Positions 17,816-27,600 of a stretch of DNA of 64,000 bases are shown in pieces. Origin of the DNA: JAGVSR01 sp964458265 (GTDB lineage Bacteria > Pseudomonadota > Alphaproteobacteria > Rhizobiales > Hyphomicrobiaceae). Each line of letters starts with the position of its first letter. The first letter of the stretch is position 1. Under the pieces are notes generated by a model. The model saw nothing but the letters and a program-made list of their open reading frames with translations. It did not search any database and had not been told where the DNA came from. The position numbers were made by a program, and so were the translations under genes. The DNA lies in contig CAYWIF010000009.1 of NCBI GenBank assembly GCA_964458265.1, positions 1 through 64,000 on the forward strand, in the 5' to 3' direction.

Positions 17816-18880
17816 ATGTTGTCGAAGCGATTGATCACAGCATCGTGTGCCATCGTATCAATCGTCGCGGTGATGCTGCCGCCTGCTGCCGAGGCTTGCA
17901 CAAGGTTCGTCTATCTGGGCGGCGGGGGGCAGGTCGTTACCGGGCGGTCGATGGACTGGCGGGAGGACATCGGTACCAATCTGTGGGTGTTTCCGAAGGG
18001 CATGGCGCGCACCGGCGAGACGGGACCCAATTCGATCAAATGGATGTCGAAATACGGCAGCGTGATCGCGTCTGGATATGACATCGCGACGACCGACGGG
18101 CTGAACGAGGCGGGGCTCGTCGCGAACGTGCTGTGGCTCGTGGAGTCCGAATATCCCAAGTACGACGGCACGACGCCGGGGCTGGCGATTTCTGCGTGGG
18201 CACAATACGCGCTCGACAATTTCGCGACCGTGGCGGAGGCCGTTGCCGCGCTCGAGAAGGAGCCGTTCACGCTCGTCACCGCGAACGTGCCGGGCTCGGA
18301 CAAACTGGCGACGCTGCATCTTTCGCTTTCGGACACGAGCGGCGACAGCGCAATCATCGAATACATCGGGGGTAAGCAGGTCATCCACCACAGCCGCGAC
18401 TATCAGGTGATGACCAATTCGCCGATTTTCAGCGAACAATTGCCGCTCAATGCGTACTGGAAGGAGATCGGCGGCACCGTCATGCTGCCGGGGACAAACC
18501 GGGCGGCGGACCGGTTCGCGCGGGCGTCGTTCTACGTCAATGCGATCCCAAAGACGGACGATCCGGTTGAGACCATCGCGAGCGCGTTCAGCGTGATCCG
18601 CAATGCGTCCGTGCCGTTCGGGATCACGACACCGGACCAGCCCAATATTTCCTCGACGCGGTGGCGGACCGTCATCGACCATAAGCGCGGGCTTTATTTC
18701 TTTGAGAGCGTGCTGACGCCGAACGTTTTCTGGGTGGATCTGGCGGCTTTCGATCTGACAGCCGAGACGGGAAAGGTGATGAAGCTCGATCTCGGACCCG
18801 GACAGACCAAAACGTATTCGGGCGTCGCCAACAGCCAGTTCAAAGAAACGAAACCGTTCACGTTTCTCGGGTTGCCATAG
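17816..18880 (+). CDS. Secreted choloylglycine hydrolase-family Ntn amidase
   Basis: The predicted 354-residue precursor has a signal peptide ending AEA before Cys28 (PPAAEACTRFVYLGG). Cleavage there would expose the N-terminal nucleophile cysteine of this Ntn-hydrolase family, which includes bile-salt hydrolase, penicillin V acylase and N-acyl-homoserine-lactone acylases. Other active-site landmarks are GRSMDW, DGLNEAGL (Asn), TNSPIF (Asn) and DRFARASFY (Arg). The start at 17816 has a GAGGTGG ribosome-binding site; ATG 17795 is an alternative. It acts in the periplasm or outside the cell on an unknown linear amide; bile salts are unlikely in an environmental bacterium. Confidence 0.85.
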   Translation: MLSKRLITASCAIVSIVAVMLPPAAEACTRFVYLGGGGQVVTGRSMDWREDIGTNLWVFPKGMARTGETGPNSIKWMSKYGSVIASGYDIATTDGLNEAGLVANVLWLVESEYPKYDGTTPGLAISAWAQYALDNFATVAEAVAALEKEPFTLVTANVPGSDKLATLHLSLSDTSGDSAIIEYIGGKQVIHHSRDYQVMTNSPIFSEQLPLNAYWKEIGGTVMLPGTNRAADRFARASFYVNAIPKTDDPVETIASAFSVIRNASVPFGITTPDQPNISSTRWRTVIDHKRGLYFFESVLTPNVFWVDLAAFDLTAETGKVMKLDLGPGQTKTYSGVANSQFKETKPFTFLGLP

Positions 18881-18888
18881 CTGGGCGC

Positions 18889-19413
18889 TCAAGTTTTCTC
18901 GCCGTCGTAGTAATCGACCGCCGTCTCGGCGCGAAAGATTTTGCGCAGGCCTGATTCACCGTGGCGGCCCGCGACGGCGGAGACTTTGCCAGAGTCGGGA
19001 TATTGGCAGATTTCCACTTCGGCCAGTGTCGAGAGCGCGAGGTAGCGCATCGGGATCGTGCCGGTGTTGATGATCTGGTGGGCGACTTCCGGACCACCGG
19101 CGGGGCAGGCAATCACGTCGTGCTTGCGGATCGGATAGCGCTTGTCGCCAAACCTCAGTTCGCCTTCGCCTTCGAGGATCAGAAACATTTCCTCTTCGGC
19201 GCGGTGAACATGAAACGGGCACTGAACCTTGCCGGGCGGCAGGACGGTCAAATTGTAGCCCAGTTGCCGCGCACCGATGCTGGCGCTGAAGAGCGCGCGC
19301 TTAGATGTGTAAATTCCGTTCTCTTCGATGTCGTCGAATGCGGCAATGTCATTGAGATTGATGATGGGCGTCATGCTGCCAACTCCGCGGTTATGCAATT
19401 CCGCTTCGTTCAT
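18889..19413 (-). CDS. Cupin-domain protein
   Basis: A 174-residue single-domain cupin. Motif 1 is seen as CPFHVHRAEEEMFLILEGEGEL (metal-ligand His, His and Glu) near residues 66-87, and motif 2 as DVIACPAGGPEVAHQIIN. Similar proteins bind a divalent metal and act as isomerases, dioxygenases or binding proteins, so no reaction can be assigned. The first ATG is 19413; ATG 19374 (MTPIINLND) is an alternative. It converges with the amidase gene. Confidence 0.8.
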   Translation of the reverse strand: MNEAELHNRGVGSMTPIINLNDIAAFDDIEENGIYTSKRALFSASIGARQLGYNLTVLPPGKVQCPFHVHRAEEEMFLILEGEGELRFGDKRYPIRKHDVIACPAGGPEVAHQIINTGTIPMRYLALSTLAEVEICQYPDSGKVSAVAGRHGESGLRKIFRAETAVDYYDGEKT

Positions 19414-19470
19414 GCCGTGCTATTGCAGCGCAATTGCGGGCATGGCTCTCGACGACCTCAATGCCCTTCG

Positions 19471-19504
19471 CAAAACAAAACGGCGGCGCAAACATGCGCC
19501 GCCG
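19471..19504 (-). terminator. Rho-independent terminator of the glycine-rich small protein gene
   Basis: On the minus strand a 10-bp perfect GC stem (arms at 19481-19490 and 19495-19504, loop of four) leads into TTTTGTTTTG. It starts 26 bases after the stop of the 95-residue protein gene and insulates the cupin gene. Confidence 0.9.
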
Positions 19505-19530
19505 CTGAATTTCGATGCCCTGAGTTTGCT

Positions 19531-19818
19531 TTACGCAAATTTCGACTTCAGGAAGCCGATGACGGCGGCAGTCAGCGCGCCGGAGACGCCGCCGGTGGCG
19601 AAGCCCTGAACAATGCTGCCGATGTCCATGCCGGCTGCCATGTCGCCGCCGCCCATGCCGAGAATTGAGCCGAGCACGGGACCGAGGACGCCGCCGCCCA
19701 GCGCGCCCGCGATCGTGTTGCCGGCAGTGCCGAGGCTGATATTCTTGGCAAGAGCGCCCGTGGCGTTGCCACCGATGGCCCCGGCGGCGGCTTGAACGAG
19801 AAGACTGGTCAGATCCAT
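19531..19818 (-). CDS. Small hydrophobic glycine/alanine-rich protein
   Basis: A 95-residue protein starting MDLTSLLVQAAAGAIGG with a GGGAGG ribosome-binding site before ATG 19818. It is almost entirely Gly/Ala with repeated GGG and GMGGGD segments and two possible hydrophobic stretches, reminiscent of glycine-zipper membrane proteins. The upstream open frame to 19920 is not supported. It has its own terminator, so it is probably monocistronic. Proteins of this type occur in many Rhizobiales without known function. Confidence 0.75.
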   Translation of the reverse strand: MDLTSLLVQAAAGAIGGNATGALAKNISLGTAGNTIAGALGGGVLGPVLGSILGMGGGDMAAGMDIGSIVQGFATGGVSGALTAAVIGFLKSKFA

Positions 19819-20150
19819 GTTTGCAACCTCCCGAAGACGCGCCGCTATGGGCCGCGCCTGGCTTCCCCAATGTCGAAACGCAACTCGCGCGTTCAGGCGG
19901 CGGCCGGTGCGGCGTCGCACGCGGACGGTCGCCCTGCCGCGAACTTAAGGTGATTTGCGCGGTTTCAATACGCACAATTCGTAATATCGCTTATTTTGCG
20001 GCTGCGAAGAAATAAGGAGGCTTGAATTCCTGCCGCATGGAGCCGTGGGGCGGCAAACGTCACAGTGGCGTTGGCGGGGTTCCCCGGTCTATAAGCAGTC
20101 GCGAAGCCCGCTGCCATGCTGCTGCAGTCCGGCATTTTTCTGGATCAGCT

Positions 20151-21446
20151 TTGTTTACTGAAATCGCCGTCGTTGTCGTTCTCATTATCGTGAACGGCTT
20201 GCTGGCCATGTCCGAATTGGCCGTGGTGTCGTCGCGTCCCGCAAGGTTGCAGGTGATGCGCGATCAGGGGAAGACCGGCGCGGAGACCGCGCTGCGGCTG
20301 ATCGACAACCCCGGCCGGTTCCTTTCCACCGTGCAGATCGGGATTACGCTCGTGGGCGTGCTGTCGGGCGCGTTTTCCGGCGCGACACTGGGCGAACGGC
20401 TGGCGACCTGGCTGGAACTGAAGGGCCTTTCGGAGACGGCCGCGGATACGCTCGGCGTCGGCGCGGTGGTGGTTGCGATCACGTATCTGTCGCTCATTGT
20501 CGGCGAACTCGTGCCCAAGCAGATTGCTTTGCGCGATCCCGAGCGGGTGGCGGCGCGGGTGGCGCCGGCGATGGCGCTGCTGTCGCGGCTGGCGGCGCCG
20601 CTGGTTTGGCTGCTCGATGCATCGGGCAAGGCCGTGCTGAGACTTCTTGGGCAGCACGGCGAGGCGGAGCAGCGCGTCACGGAAGAAGAGGTGAAGACGA
20701 TCATCGCCGAGGCGGAGAGCGCCGGCGTTCTCGAACAGGAAGAGAAGGAGATGATCGCAGGCGTGATGCGGCTGGCGGACCGGACCGCGACGGGCCTGAT
20801 GACGCCGCGGCGCGAGGTGGAAATCCTGAATATCGCCGACCCGCCGGCTGACATTCTCGCCAAGCTGCGCGCGACGAAGCGTTCGCGCTTGCCCGTACAG
20901 GACGGCGGGGCGGACGAGATCGTGGGCGTGGTGGTCGTGAAAGACCTTTACGACCGGATGACGGCGGGTGACGCGGGGCCACCGTCGCCGGATGTTCGAT
21001 CGCTGGCCGAAATCCAAACCGCGCCGGTCGTCAGCGATAACACCCGCGCGCTCGATGTTTTGAAGGCGATCCGCTCATCGACGGTGCACATGGCCCTGGT
21101 GTTCGACGAGTACGGACACTTCGAGGGCATCATCACGTCGAGCGACGTGCTCGAAGCGATCACGGGCGCGTTCCAGGAAGAGGGCGAGGACGAACCGGCG
21201 TTCGTGGTCCGGCGCGACGGCTCGTTCCTGGTGGCCGGGTGGATGCCTGTCGACGAATTCGCGGCGAAGATCGCGATGCCGCTCGACCCCGATGCGGATT
21301 ACGAAACGGTGGCGGGATTCGTGCTCGACGCGCTGCACCGGCTGCCGGACGTCGGCGAGACGTTCGATCACGGGCCTTGGCGGTTCGAGGTGGTCGATCT
21401 TGACGGTCGGCGGATCGACAAGGTGCTTGTCAGCCGCGCGGCTTGA
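20151..21446 (+). CDS. CNNM/CorC (TlyC-type) membrane transporter-like protein
   Basis: With the TTG start at 20151 the protein has 431 residues and begins with the DUF21/CNNM membrane domain (FTEIAVVVVLIIVNGLLAMSELAVVSSRPARL). Two CBS domains follow (about 205-325; LMTPRREVEILN, MALVFDEYGHFEGIITSSDVLEAITG), then a C-terminal CorC/HlyC domain (345-431). CNNM proteins are linked to Mg2+ or Co2+ efflux; the hemolysin label is historical. The start is uncertain: an AAGGAGG at 20014-20020 lies before TTG 20022 and ATG 20037, but those add 38-43 non-family residues. A second CNNM gene lies at 44662-45951. Confidence 0.85.
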   Translation: MFTEIAVVVVLIIVNGLLAMSELAVVSSRPARLQVMRDQGKTGAETALRLIDNPGRFLSTVQIGITLVGVLSGAFSGATLGERLATWLELKGLSETAADTLGVGAVVVAITYLSLIVGELVPKQIALRDPERVAARVAPAMALLSRLAAPLVWLLDASGKAVLRLLGQHGEAEQRVTEEEVKTIIAEAESAGVLEQEEKEMIAGVMRLADRTATGLMTPRREVEILNIADPPADILAKLRATKRSRLPVQDGGADEIVGVVVVKDLYDRMTAGDAGPPSPDVRSLAEIQTAPVVSDNTRALDVLKAIRSSTVHMALVFDEYGHFEGIITSSDVLEAITGAFQEEGEDEPAFVVRRDGSFLVAGWMPVDEFAAKIAMPLDPDADYETVAGFVLDALHRLPDVGETFDHGPWRFEVVDLDGRRIDKVLVSRAA

Positions 21447-21472
21447 TGAGCTCCGCGCGGCTGATCCCCCCG

Positions 21473-21973
21473 TTACACGAGCGCCGACGCCTTGGAGGCG
21501 TAGCTGCCCGGATCGAGATTGGGCACAAGTTCGCTGGGGTCCTTGGATTTCTTGAGGCTGCCCTCGAGCAGCGCGCCTTCGGCGACCGATAGCGACTGAT
21601 GCAGAATGTCGGCATCGACCTGGGCTGTGGGATGCACGACGACCACGGACGCGCGGATGGCGCCCTTGATGCCGCCATGGACTTCGATCTTTTCGGCGGA
21701 GACCGTGCCGATGACCGAGCCTTCGCTGCTGATCGTGACCTGCTTGCCGACAACGTCGCCGCGGACGTCGCCGTCGATCTGCAGTTTGTTTTGCGAAATG
21801 ATTGCAATGTTCTGGCCGAGGATGGTCAGGTCCGTACCGATCACCGAGAGGCCAGAGGTTTGATTGGCGGACGGCGCGAAGGGCGACGAACCCGGTGTGG
21901 GGGGCGGTGTCGAACGCAGTCCCATTCCCATCGATAGCATTCCCGAATTTTGTGCGGCCTGCGGATTCGCCAT
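21473..21973 (-). CDS. Bactofilin family cytoskeletal protein
   Basis: The 166-residue protein has a proline-rich disordered N-terminus (1-40), then a beta-helix bactofilin domain with regular turns: SVIGTDLTILGQNI, QIDGDVRGDVVGKQVTI, GSVIGTVSAEKIEVHGGIKGAI, HPTAQVDADILHQSLSV. Bactofilins polymerise without nucleotide and scaffold cell-wall enzymes or localise polar structures such as stalks. ATG 21973 has GAGGGAG upstream; the frame extends to 22066. It converges with the CNNM gene. No peptidase or other usual partner lies next to it. Confidence 0.9.
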   Translation of the reverse strand: MANPQAAQNSGMLSMGMGLRSTPPPTPGSSPFAPSANQTSGLSVIGTDLTILGQNIAIISQNKLQIDGDVRGDVVGKQVTISSEGSVIGTVSAEKIEVHGGIKGAIRASVVVVHPTAQVDADILHQSLSVAEGALLEGSLKKSKDPSELVPNLDPGSYASKASALV

Positions 21974-22210
21974 ATCGGTCAACTCCCTCTCAACATACCG
22001 GCCGGCGGAACGCGGGGCCGTTTTGCGCTTATCCTTTCGAACGGCTTCGGTGCGCAGATATTCCACGTCGAAGCCAAAGACACGGCTAAAGGGCTGCCAG
22101 TGAACGCCATTAAGGTTGCGCGCGCGCCCATCCGCGTGCAGGGGCCGATTTATGCTAAGTAGAGAAACGGGTGGAATTTTGTTCGGGGGTCAACCGCAAG
22201 AGGCGCTCTC

Positions 22211-22741
22211 ATGACGACGACGGATCAATCGGTACTTACCGAAGATACCCGCTGGCCTCTCAGGCTCGCCGGCTTTCTCGCCATCGCTCTTGGAATTCTG
22301 GCACTCATCTCACCGCTGTTTGCGGGATTGGTCGTGACCCTCGTGCTCGGGGCGAACTTCCTGATCGGCGGCATCCTCGAAGCAATCGCGGCGTTCAAAA
22401 GCGAGCGCTGGTCCGGCACGCTGGGCCTGCTGCTGTTCGCGATTGTCAGCATCGTGGCTGGGGTCATCATTTTTGCTCATCCGCTGCTCGGACTGACCAC
22501 GCTCACGCTCGTCGCCATCATTTCGTTGTTCATCGCGGGGGTTGCCAAGATCTACTGGGCTTTCAAGGTGAACGACGGCCGGTGGCTCCTGATCTTCAGC
22601 GGGATCTTGTCGATACTCGTGGCGGCGATGATCTACACCAACTTCCCGCTGTCGGCGGCATGGGCTCTCGGCGTCCTGGTCGGCATCAACCTGATCGTGG
22701 AAGGCGGCACGCTGCTCGCCTTCGCCAAGGCGGCGGACTGA
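22211..22741 (+). CDS. HdeD family (DUF308) membrane protein
   Basis: A 176-residue protein with six predicted membrane helices arranged as repeated DUF308 units (LAGFLAIALGILALISPLFA; LGANFLIGGILEAIAAF; LLLFAIVSIVAGVIIFAHPLLG; and so on). HdeD in Escherichia coli is an acid-resistance membrane protein, but its mechanism is unknown and most homologues are uncharacterised. ATG 22211 follows an AGAGGCG-type ribosome-binding site. A hydrolase/membrane protein gene follows 71 bases downstream. Confidence 0.85.
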   Translation: MTTTDQSVLTEDTRWPLRLAGFLAIALGILALISPLFAGLVVTLVLGANFLIGGILEAIAAFKSERWSGTLGLLLFAIVSIVAGVIIFAHPLLGLTTLTLVAIISLFIAGVAKIYWAFKVNDGRWLLIFSGILSILVAAMIYTNFPLSAAWALGVLVGINLIVEGGTLLAFAKAAD

Positions 22742-22812
22742 CGGGCGCAGACGGTTGACGCGCGCAATGCGAATTACTCACTCTCGGACCGGCAATGGGG
22801 CGGGGGTGTAGC

Positions 22813-24138
22813 ATGCCGCACGACGGGTCTTCGCGCGACGCGGCCGAACGGATTGCGCCCGTACCGCTCATCATCACGGTGCACGGGACGAACGACGCGC
22901 TGGCCGATAGCCACGGCGGACAGTGGTGGCAGATCGGCTCGGCGTTCGCCGGCGTCCTGGCGCGCGAACTGGAACGGCGCGGATTGGCGGAAGCCGAGGT
23001 CGTGCCGCATCACTGGAGCGGGGCGAATTCCGACGCCGACCGGCTCGAAGCCGCGCGAAGGCTCGCGCAGCGTATCGGGGAAGCGGGGAAGCAGAACCGT
23101 TCGGTGGCGCTCGTCGGGCATAGCCATGGCGGCAATATCATCATGGAGGCGGTGACCGCGGGTTCGGCGGGGCGGCATGTGACGCGCGTCGTGACGTTCG
23201 GAACGCCATTCTTCCGGCGGCGATTGAAGCTGGTGCCTTGGCTCATCGCGGTTTTCCAGATCGTTCTCGGGATCATCGTCACGCCGATCATGGCCGGATA
23301 CACGGTGCTCATTTTAGGTACGGAATCGGGTCCGCGTTACGCGGCGGCGGCATTGTTTATCCTGCTCGCCATCGTGGCGCTGGCGAGCCTGCGTTCGGGC
23401 GTGCGCAAATTGTTTCGCCAAAGGCTGGCGCGGCGCAATGCGGAGCGAAACTTCAAAGCCGCGCATTGGCTTGCCATTCACAGTCCGCGCGATGAGGCGA
23501 TGCGCATTCTGGAAGCGGCAGCGGAATTGAAGCCGCGTTACGTGACGGTCGAGAGCGCGCAGCGGTCGATCAACGCCTTTGCATCGCTTGCAGGCGTGCT
23601 GGGAACGCTGGCAGCTTTCGCGTGGACGTGGCGCTATTTTCTCGATCCGATCATCACCAAGGTTCAGGCCGGACAGTACGGGTTCGCGACGCTGGTCGAT
23701 TTCAGCTTCATCCTGCTGTTTCCGATCGTGTTCGCCGTCATCGCCGGCGTCATCCGGCTCATCGGCCGGCTGGGCGGCGCGTGGCTCTATGCGCGCATCC
23801 TGAACCTGCTGATTCATGGCGGTGTGGTGGGAGCAGCGTACGGCGGTGACGATGCATTCCACCTGCTGGGCGTGGCGCGCACTCCGCCCGCCGTGCGGCC
23901 CGTTCTCGAACTCCGGCTCGACGCCATGAACCTCGGCGGCATCGACGACCGGGCGATCTTCGATGCGGCCCACAAGCTCTACGACGGTATCGTTGCCATG
24001 GACGAGCCGGACGGCGGGATCGGCGATCCCGATGTGATGTGGAAGCGGCTCAGCGACGCGCTCTACCACAATGCCTACATGCGCGATGAGCGCGTCGCCG
24101 CGACCGTGGCCGAGCATCTGGCGGCCGGATTCCGATGA
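22813..24138 (+). CDS. Membrane-associated alpha/beta-hydrolase-like protein
   Basis: From ATG 22813 (GGGGGTG upstream; ATG 22795 is an alternative) the protein has 441 residues. Residues 20-140 form an alpha/beta hydrolase N-half with LIITVHGTND (oxyanion loop) and the nucleophile elbow VGHSHGGN (Ser104). Hydrophobic pairs follow at about 140-195 and 255-315, so the protein is probably anchored in the inner membrane with the catalytic domain in the cytosol. A helical C-terminal domain (330-441) ends the protein. The catalytic Asp and His cannot be placed with confidence. The substrate is unknown. Confidence 0.65.
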   Translation: MPHDGSSRDAAERIAPVPLIITVHGTNDALADSHGGQWWQIGSAFAGVLARELERRGLAEAEVVPHHWSGANSDADRLEAARRLAQRIGEAGKQNRSVALVGHSHGGNIIMEAVTAGSAGRHVTRVVTFGTPFFRRRLKLVPWLIAVFQIVLGIIVTPIMAGYTVLILGTESGPRYAAAALFILLAIVALASLRSGVRKLFRQRLARRNAERNFKAAHWLAIHSPRDEAMRILEAAAELKPRYVTVESAQRSINAFASLAGVLGTLAAFAWTWRYFLDPIITKVQAGQYGFATLVDFSFILLFPIVFAVIAGVIRLIGRLGGAWLYARILNLLIHGGVVGAAYGGDDAFHLLGVARTPPAVRPVLELRLDAMNLGGIDDRAIFDAAHKLYDGIVAMDEPDGGIGDPDVMWKRLSDALYHNAYMRDERVAATVAEHLAAGFR

Positions 24139-24681
24139 ACTTCAACGCAGACTGCGTCGGCCATTGACCCCTTGCGATCCAACGTGCGGGGTAAGCACAG
24201 GTCCCACGCACCGGCTGGCCGCGCCACAGGTGTTCAATTTTTGATTGAAATAACAGAACCTTGATTGTATGTATACGGTATAATACTTATATCGGAGTTT
24301 TTGCGAACACGGAGTTGCCGTTAGATCATGTAGTACCAGTGTAATTTTATTCATTGCCGTTGGCGGTTGACTCATTCTAAACGCTGTACTTTATTTCCTA
24401 ACAACTCATTAACGGAAATGGACGCTGTCCATTTCTCGGCTATTTCAATTTTAGGTTGCGGCTTTTAGCGCGACCAGACGGCTTTGGTTCGATCGTACTG
24501 GCGTAGGTTTTGTTGTTCATGCGTGCCTTTTTCCGCCCCGCGCCCGGCATCGGCCCGGCGCCCGCAAGCTCCCCTCTCCTCGCCTCCGCCCGACGCGACG
24601 TCTGCCTCGACGCGGCCGCGCGCCCCTGCGCTGCGCCTTGCCGTCGGCTCGCCACCCCTTTGACCAACGCTGGAGGACCGC
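24139..24681. other. AT-rich intergenic region before the RTX gene
   Basis: The 543-bp gap is clearly AT-rich from about 24225 to 24450, unlike the rest of the window, then turns GC-rich. It contains TATAAT at 24279-24284, but the nearest TTGATT (24261-24266) is only 12 bases upstream, so no standard promoter can be drawn. A perfect 9-bp inverted repeat lies at 24415-24435. No supported coding frame was found. The composition suggests imported or strongly regulatory DNA. Confidence 0.6.
24415..24435. repeat. Perfect inverted repeat upstream of the RTX gene
   Basis: GAAATGGAC (24415-24423), three bases, GTCCATTTC (24427-24435). No T-tract follows, so it is not a typical terminator; it could be an operator or a leader hairpin about 250 bases before the RTX start codon. 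Confidence 0.6.
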
Positions 24682-27600
24682 ATGAGCAACATTCGAATTG
24701 AACGCGTACCTATCCAGGAATTCGGACTGTGGCGCATTCGGGCCGATCATCTGCAGCTCGTTTTCCAGCAGGACCCTCTCGACTATGGCTATTACCAGGA
24801 TCGCTGGTGGGTGTTGGAAGGCACGCGCGACACCAATCCCGACGGCTCGATAACCGTCGGAGTCGAAGGGGCTAACGGTACCACCACGCTCTCCGCCGCC
24901 AACGGCGGCTTAAGCGCTCAAGAGCTGCTCGATGCCATCAAGTATCCCTGGTGGCGCGGCTCGCACATCATCCCGAGTATGGACGCGTTCAGCGACTGGG
25001 AGCTGATGACGTTCGTCGGCCGGGACATCGATCGGCAAAGCTTTCCCTACTACGCCTTCAATTTCAGCTTCAGCGCTTTGCCGACCGCCAACTCGTCATC
25101 CGTGGTCGCGAGTCTGCTCTACTACATCGGCGTCGACATCGCCGAGAACATGCCGTCGATGTTCCTGACGTTCACGGTCGGCACGCAGACCCTCTTGGGT
25201 ACGTCGCAAGACGAAGAGCTGACTCTCGAATGGTCGTTCGACACCCTTTTGGCCGGCGACGGCAACGATACGATCAAGGGGTCCGACGGCATCTTTACGC
25301 TGGAGAAGCTTTACGGCGGACGCGGCGACGACGTTCTTGTCTGGAGCGAGGGTTCCCACATCTATCATGGGGGACAGCCGGAACTCGCCTATGAGGAGGA
25401 CGGTTTCGACATCATCGACTACACGGGCGTCGGCACTGTCTCGATCGTCGCCGGAGACGACAGTGCTCCGCACTTGAGCGCGACCTATCTCGCCTATCAC
25501 TCGACCGGGGTCGATCAGCTTTTCTCGATCGACCGGATGGTATGGTCCACGACCGACGATATCGTCCAGATCGGCGAAGGGGTTCAATTCGACAACTACC
25601 GCATCGATCTGCAGCTTGACGAGCAGGCTCCCCAGACACGCGGCGACACGCTCGATTTCACGACCCAGCGGCTGGGATTGCTCGCTGCACCTTCCGACCG
25701 GCCGGAGACCGTTCTGATCGGCTCGCAAGCGCCGGACGGAAACTTTGCCGACGGCGGGCTTTGGTCGACATCCCTCGAATGGCTCGCCGGGTCGGCCGGC
25801 GACGACCGGATTTATGCCGGTCCTTCGCTCATCGGCGTGGAGGGCGGCGCGGGCGACGATGTCTTGAGCGGCCGCCAGGCCAGCGCGCTCACGGGGGCCA
25901 GTCCGCTTGGCTTCGACATCGAACTGTCAGGCGGTGAAGGCAACGACACGATCGTTTCAGGCAGCGGGCGCAGCTATGCGGTCGGCGGTGCGGGCGCCGA
26001 TGTGTTCGTGCTGTCGGCGCTCTCGGACGAAAACCGGACGGTCGAATTCGTCATCAATGGCGCAGACAACGACGACCGGCTCTATGTGCCCTTTAATTTT
26101 CTCGTTCCCCAGGGCGGAGACTTCGAAGGCTCGATGCTATTTCCGATCCTGGGCGCGATGTCGCCCGTCATCGGCGGCGCGACCTTTGAAACGCTGCCGC
26201 AGAACCCGGGTCCTGGGCCGCTTGGCGGATATGACGAACCGGGGTTCTTCTATCTGGCGGGGCAAGTCGGACTCGACGGATCGTGGTCCGGCTCGTGGGA
26301 TGGCGTCGTCAACATCACCGACCAGATCCTATTCAATCGCGACGGCGACGATCTTCTCATTCACGTATGGGGTGCCGCAGAACTCTTTGGACAGGCGTTC
26401 TTCACGCTCGGCGCGCAAGACTTCGTCTTTCAGGAAGTCGACGCCGATCCGGCAAAGGAATCGGTCATCCGGATCGTCGATTTCCAAGAGGGCATGCTGG
26501 GGATTCATTTCTACGAACTGGGCGAAGAGACACCGTTCCCGCATCCGGGCGGACCCGGCGAGCCTGACCCAGCGAAACTCTGGAGCACGGCGACTTTCAC
26601 CGAGAGGGGCAATCCCTTACTGCGCGATGCGCTGCAGGCCGAACCGGAAACGCCGGTCTACGATCTGCCCGCGGAAGGCGACACGGATACGCGCGAGCTC
26701 ATTTCGGGAACCGGCGGCGACGATGACCTGATCGCAGCGGCTGCCGGGCATACGGCTAATGGATTTTCGAGCGGCGCGGATCTCAGCGGCGGGGCCGGCA
26801 ACGATGAACTGACCGGCTCGGCCGGACGGGACACGCTCGATGGCGGAACGGGCGACGACACGATGGCGGGCGGCCGGGGAGACGACCGCTATTTCGTCGA
26901 TTCCACTGGCGATAGCGTGATCGAAGCCGCCAATTCAGGCATCGACACCGTACTGGCATCGCTCAGCTATGCCCTGCCGGAGAACGTGGAATATCTGACG
27001 CTCATTGACGACGCGATATCGGGACAGGGCAACGCGGCCAAGAACCGCCTGATCGGGAACGGCCTCGACAACAGTCTGATGGGACATGGCGGCGACGACA
27101 CTCTCGTAGGCGGCAAGGGCGACGATGTTCTCGACGGCGGAAGCGGGGACGATCTTTACGTCTACACGGCCGGCGACGGCATCGACGTCATCGTGAACGG
27201 CGGGGCCGAAGCGGGCAACGATGCGTTGCGGTTCATCGGCGTTCTTCCAAGTTCGGTGCAGATTTTTCAATCCATGACCGGCGCCGACGTCATCCTGCGG
27301 CTGGCCGACGGAGGGCGCGTCATCCTCGATGATTTCTTTGCGGGTGGCTCGATCAGCGCGGTGGCGTTCGAGGACAGTACGGAGTGGGATGCAGCGTTCA
27401 TCCGGTCGGCGGCGCAGACGGCCGGGCCGCTGCTGAACGATGCACCGATCGCGGGCGACGACGAGGGGCTCTTTACGCACCTGACGAATTTCGTCATCCC
27501 TGCCGCCGAACTGCTCGCGAACGACTGGGACACCGAGGGCGATCTTCTGACAGTGATTGCCGCCGAAAGCCGGACGGCGGGGGTGAACGTCGCGATCACC

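Noticed and set aside
17858..18892. 344-residue minus-strand frame opposite the Ntn amidase
   Set aside because: Arg/His-rich shadow; the plus-strand gene has signal peptide and all active-site residues.
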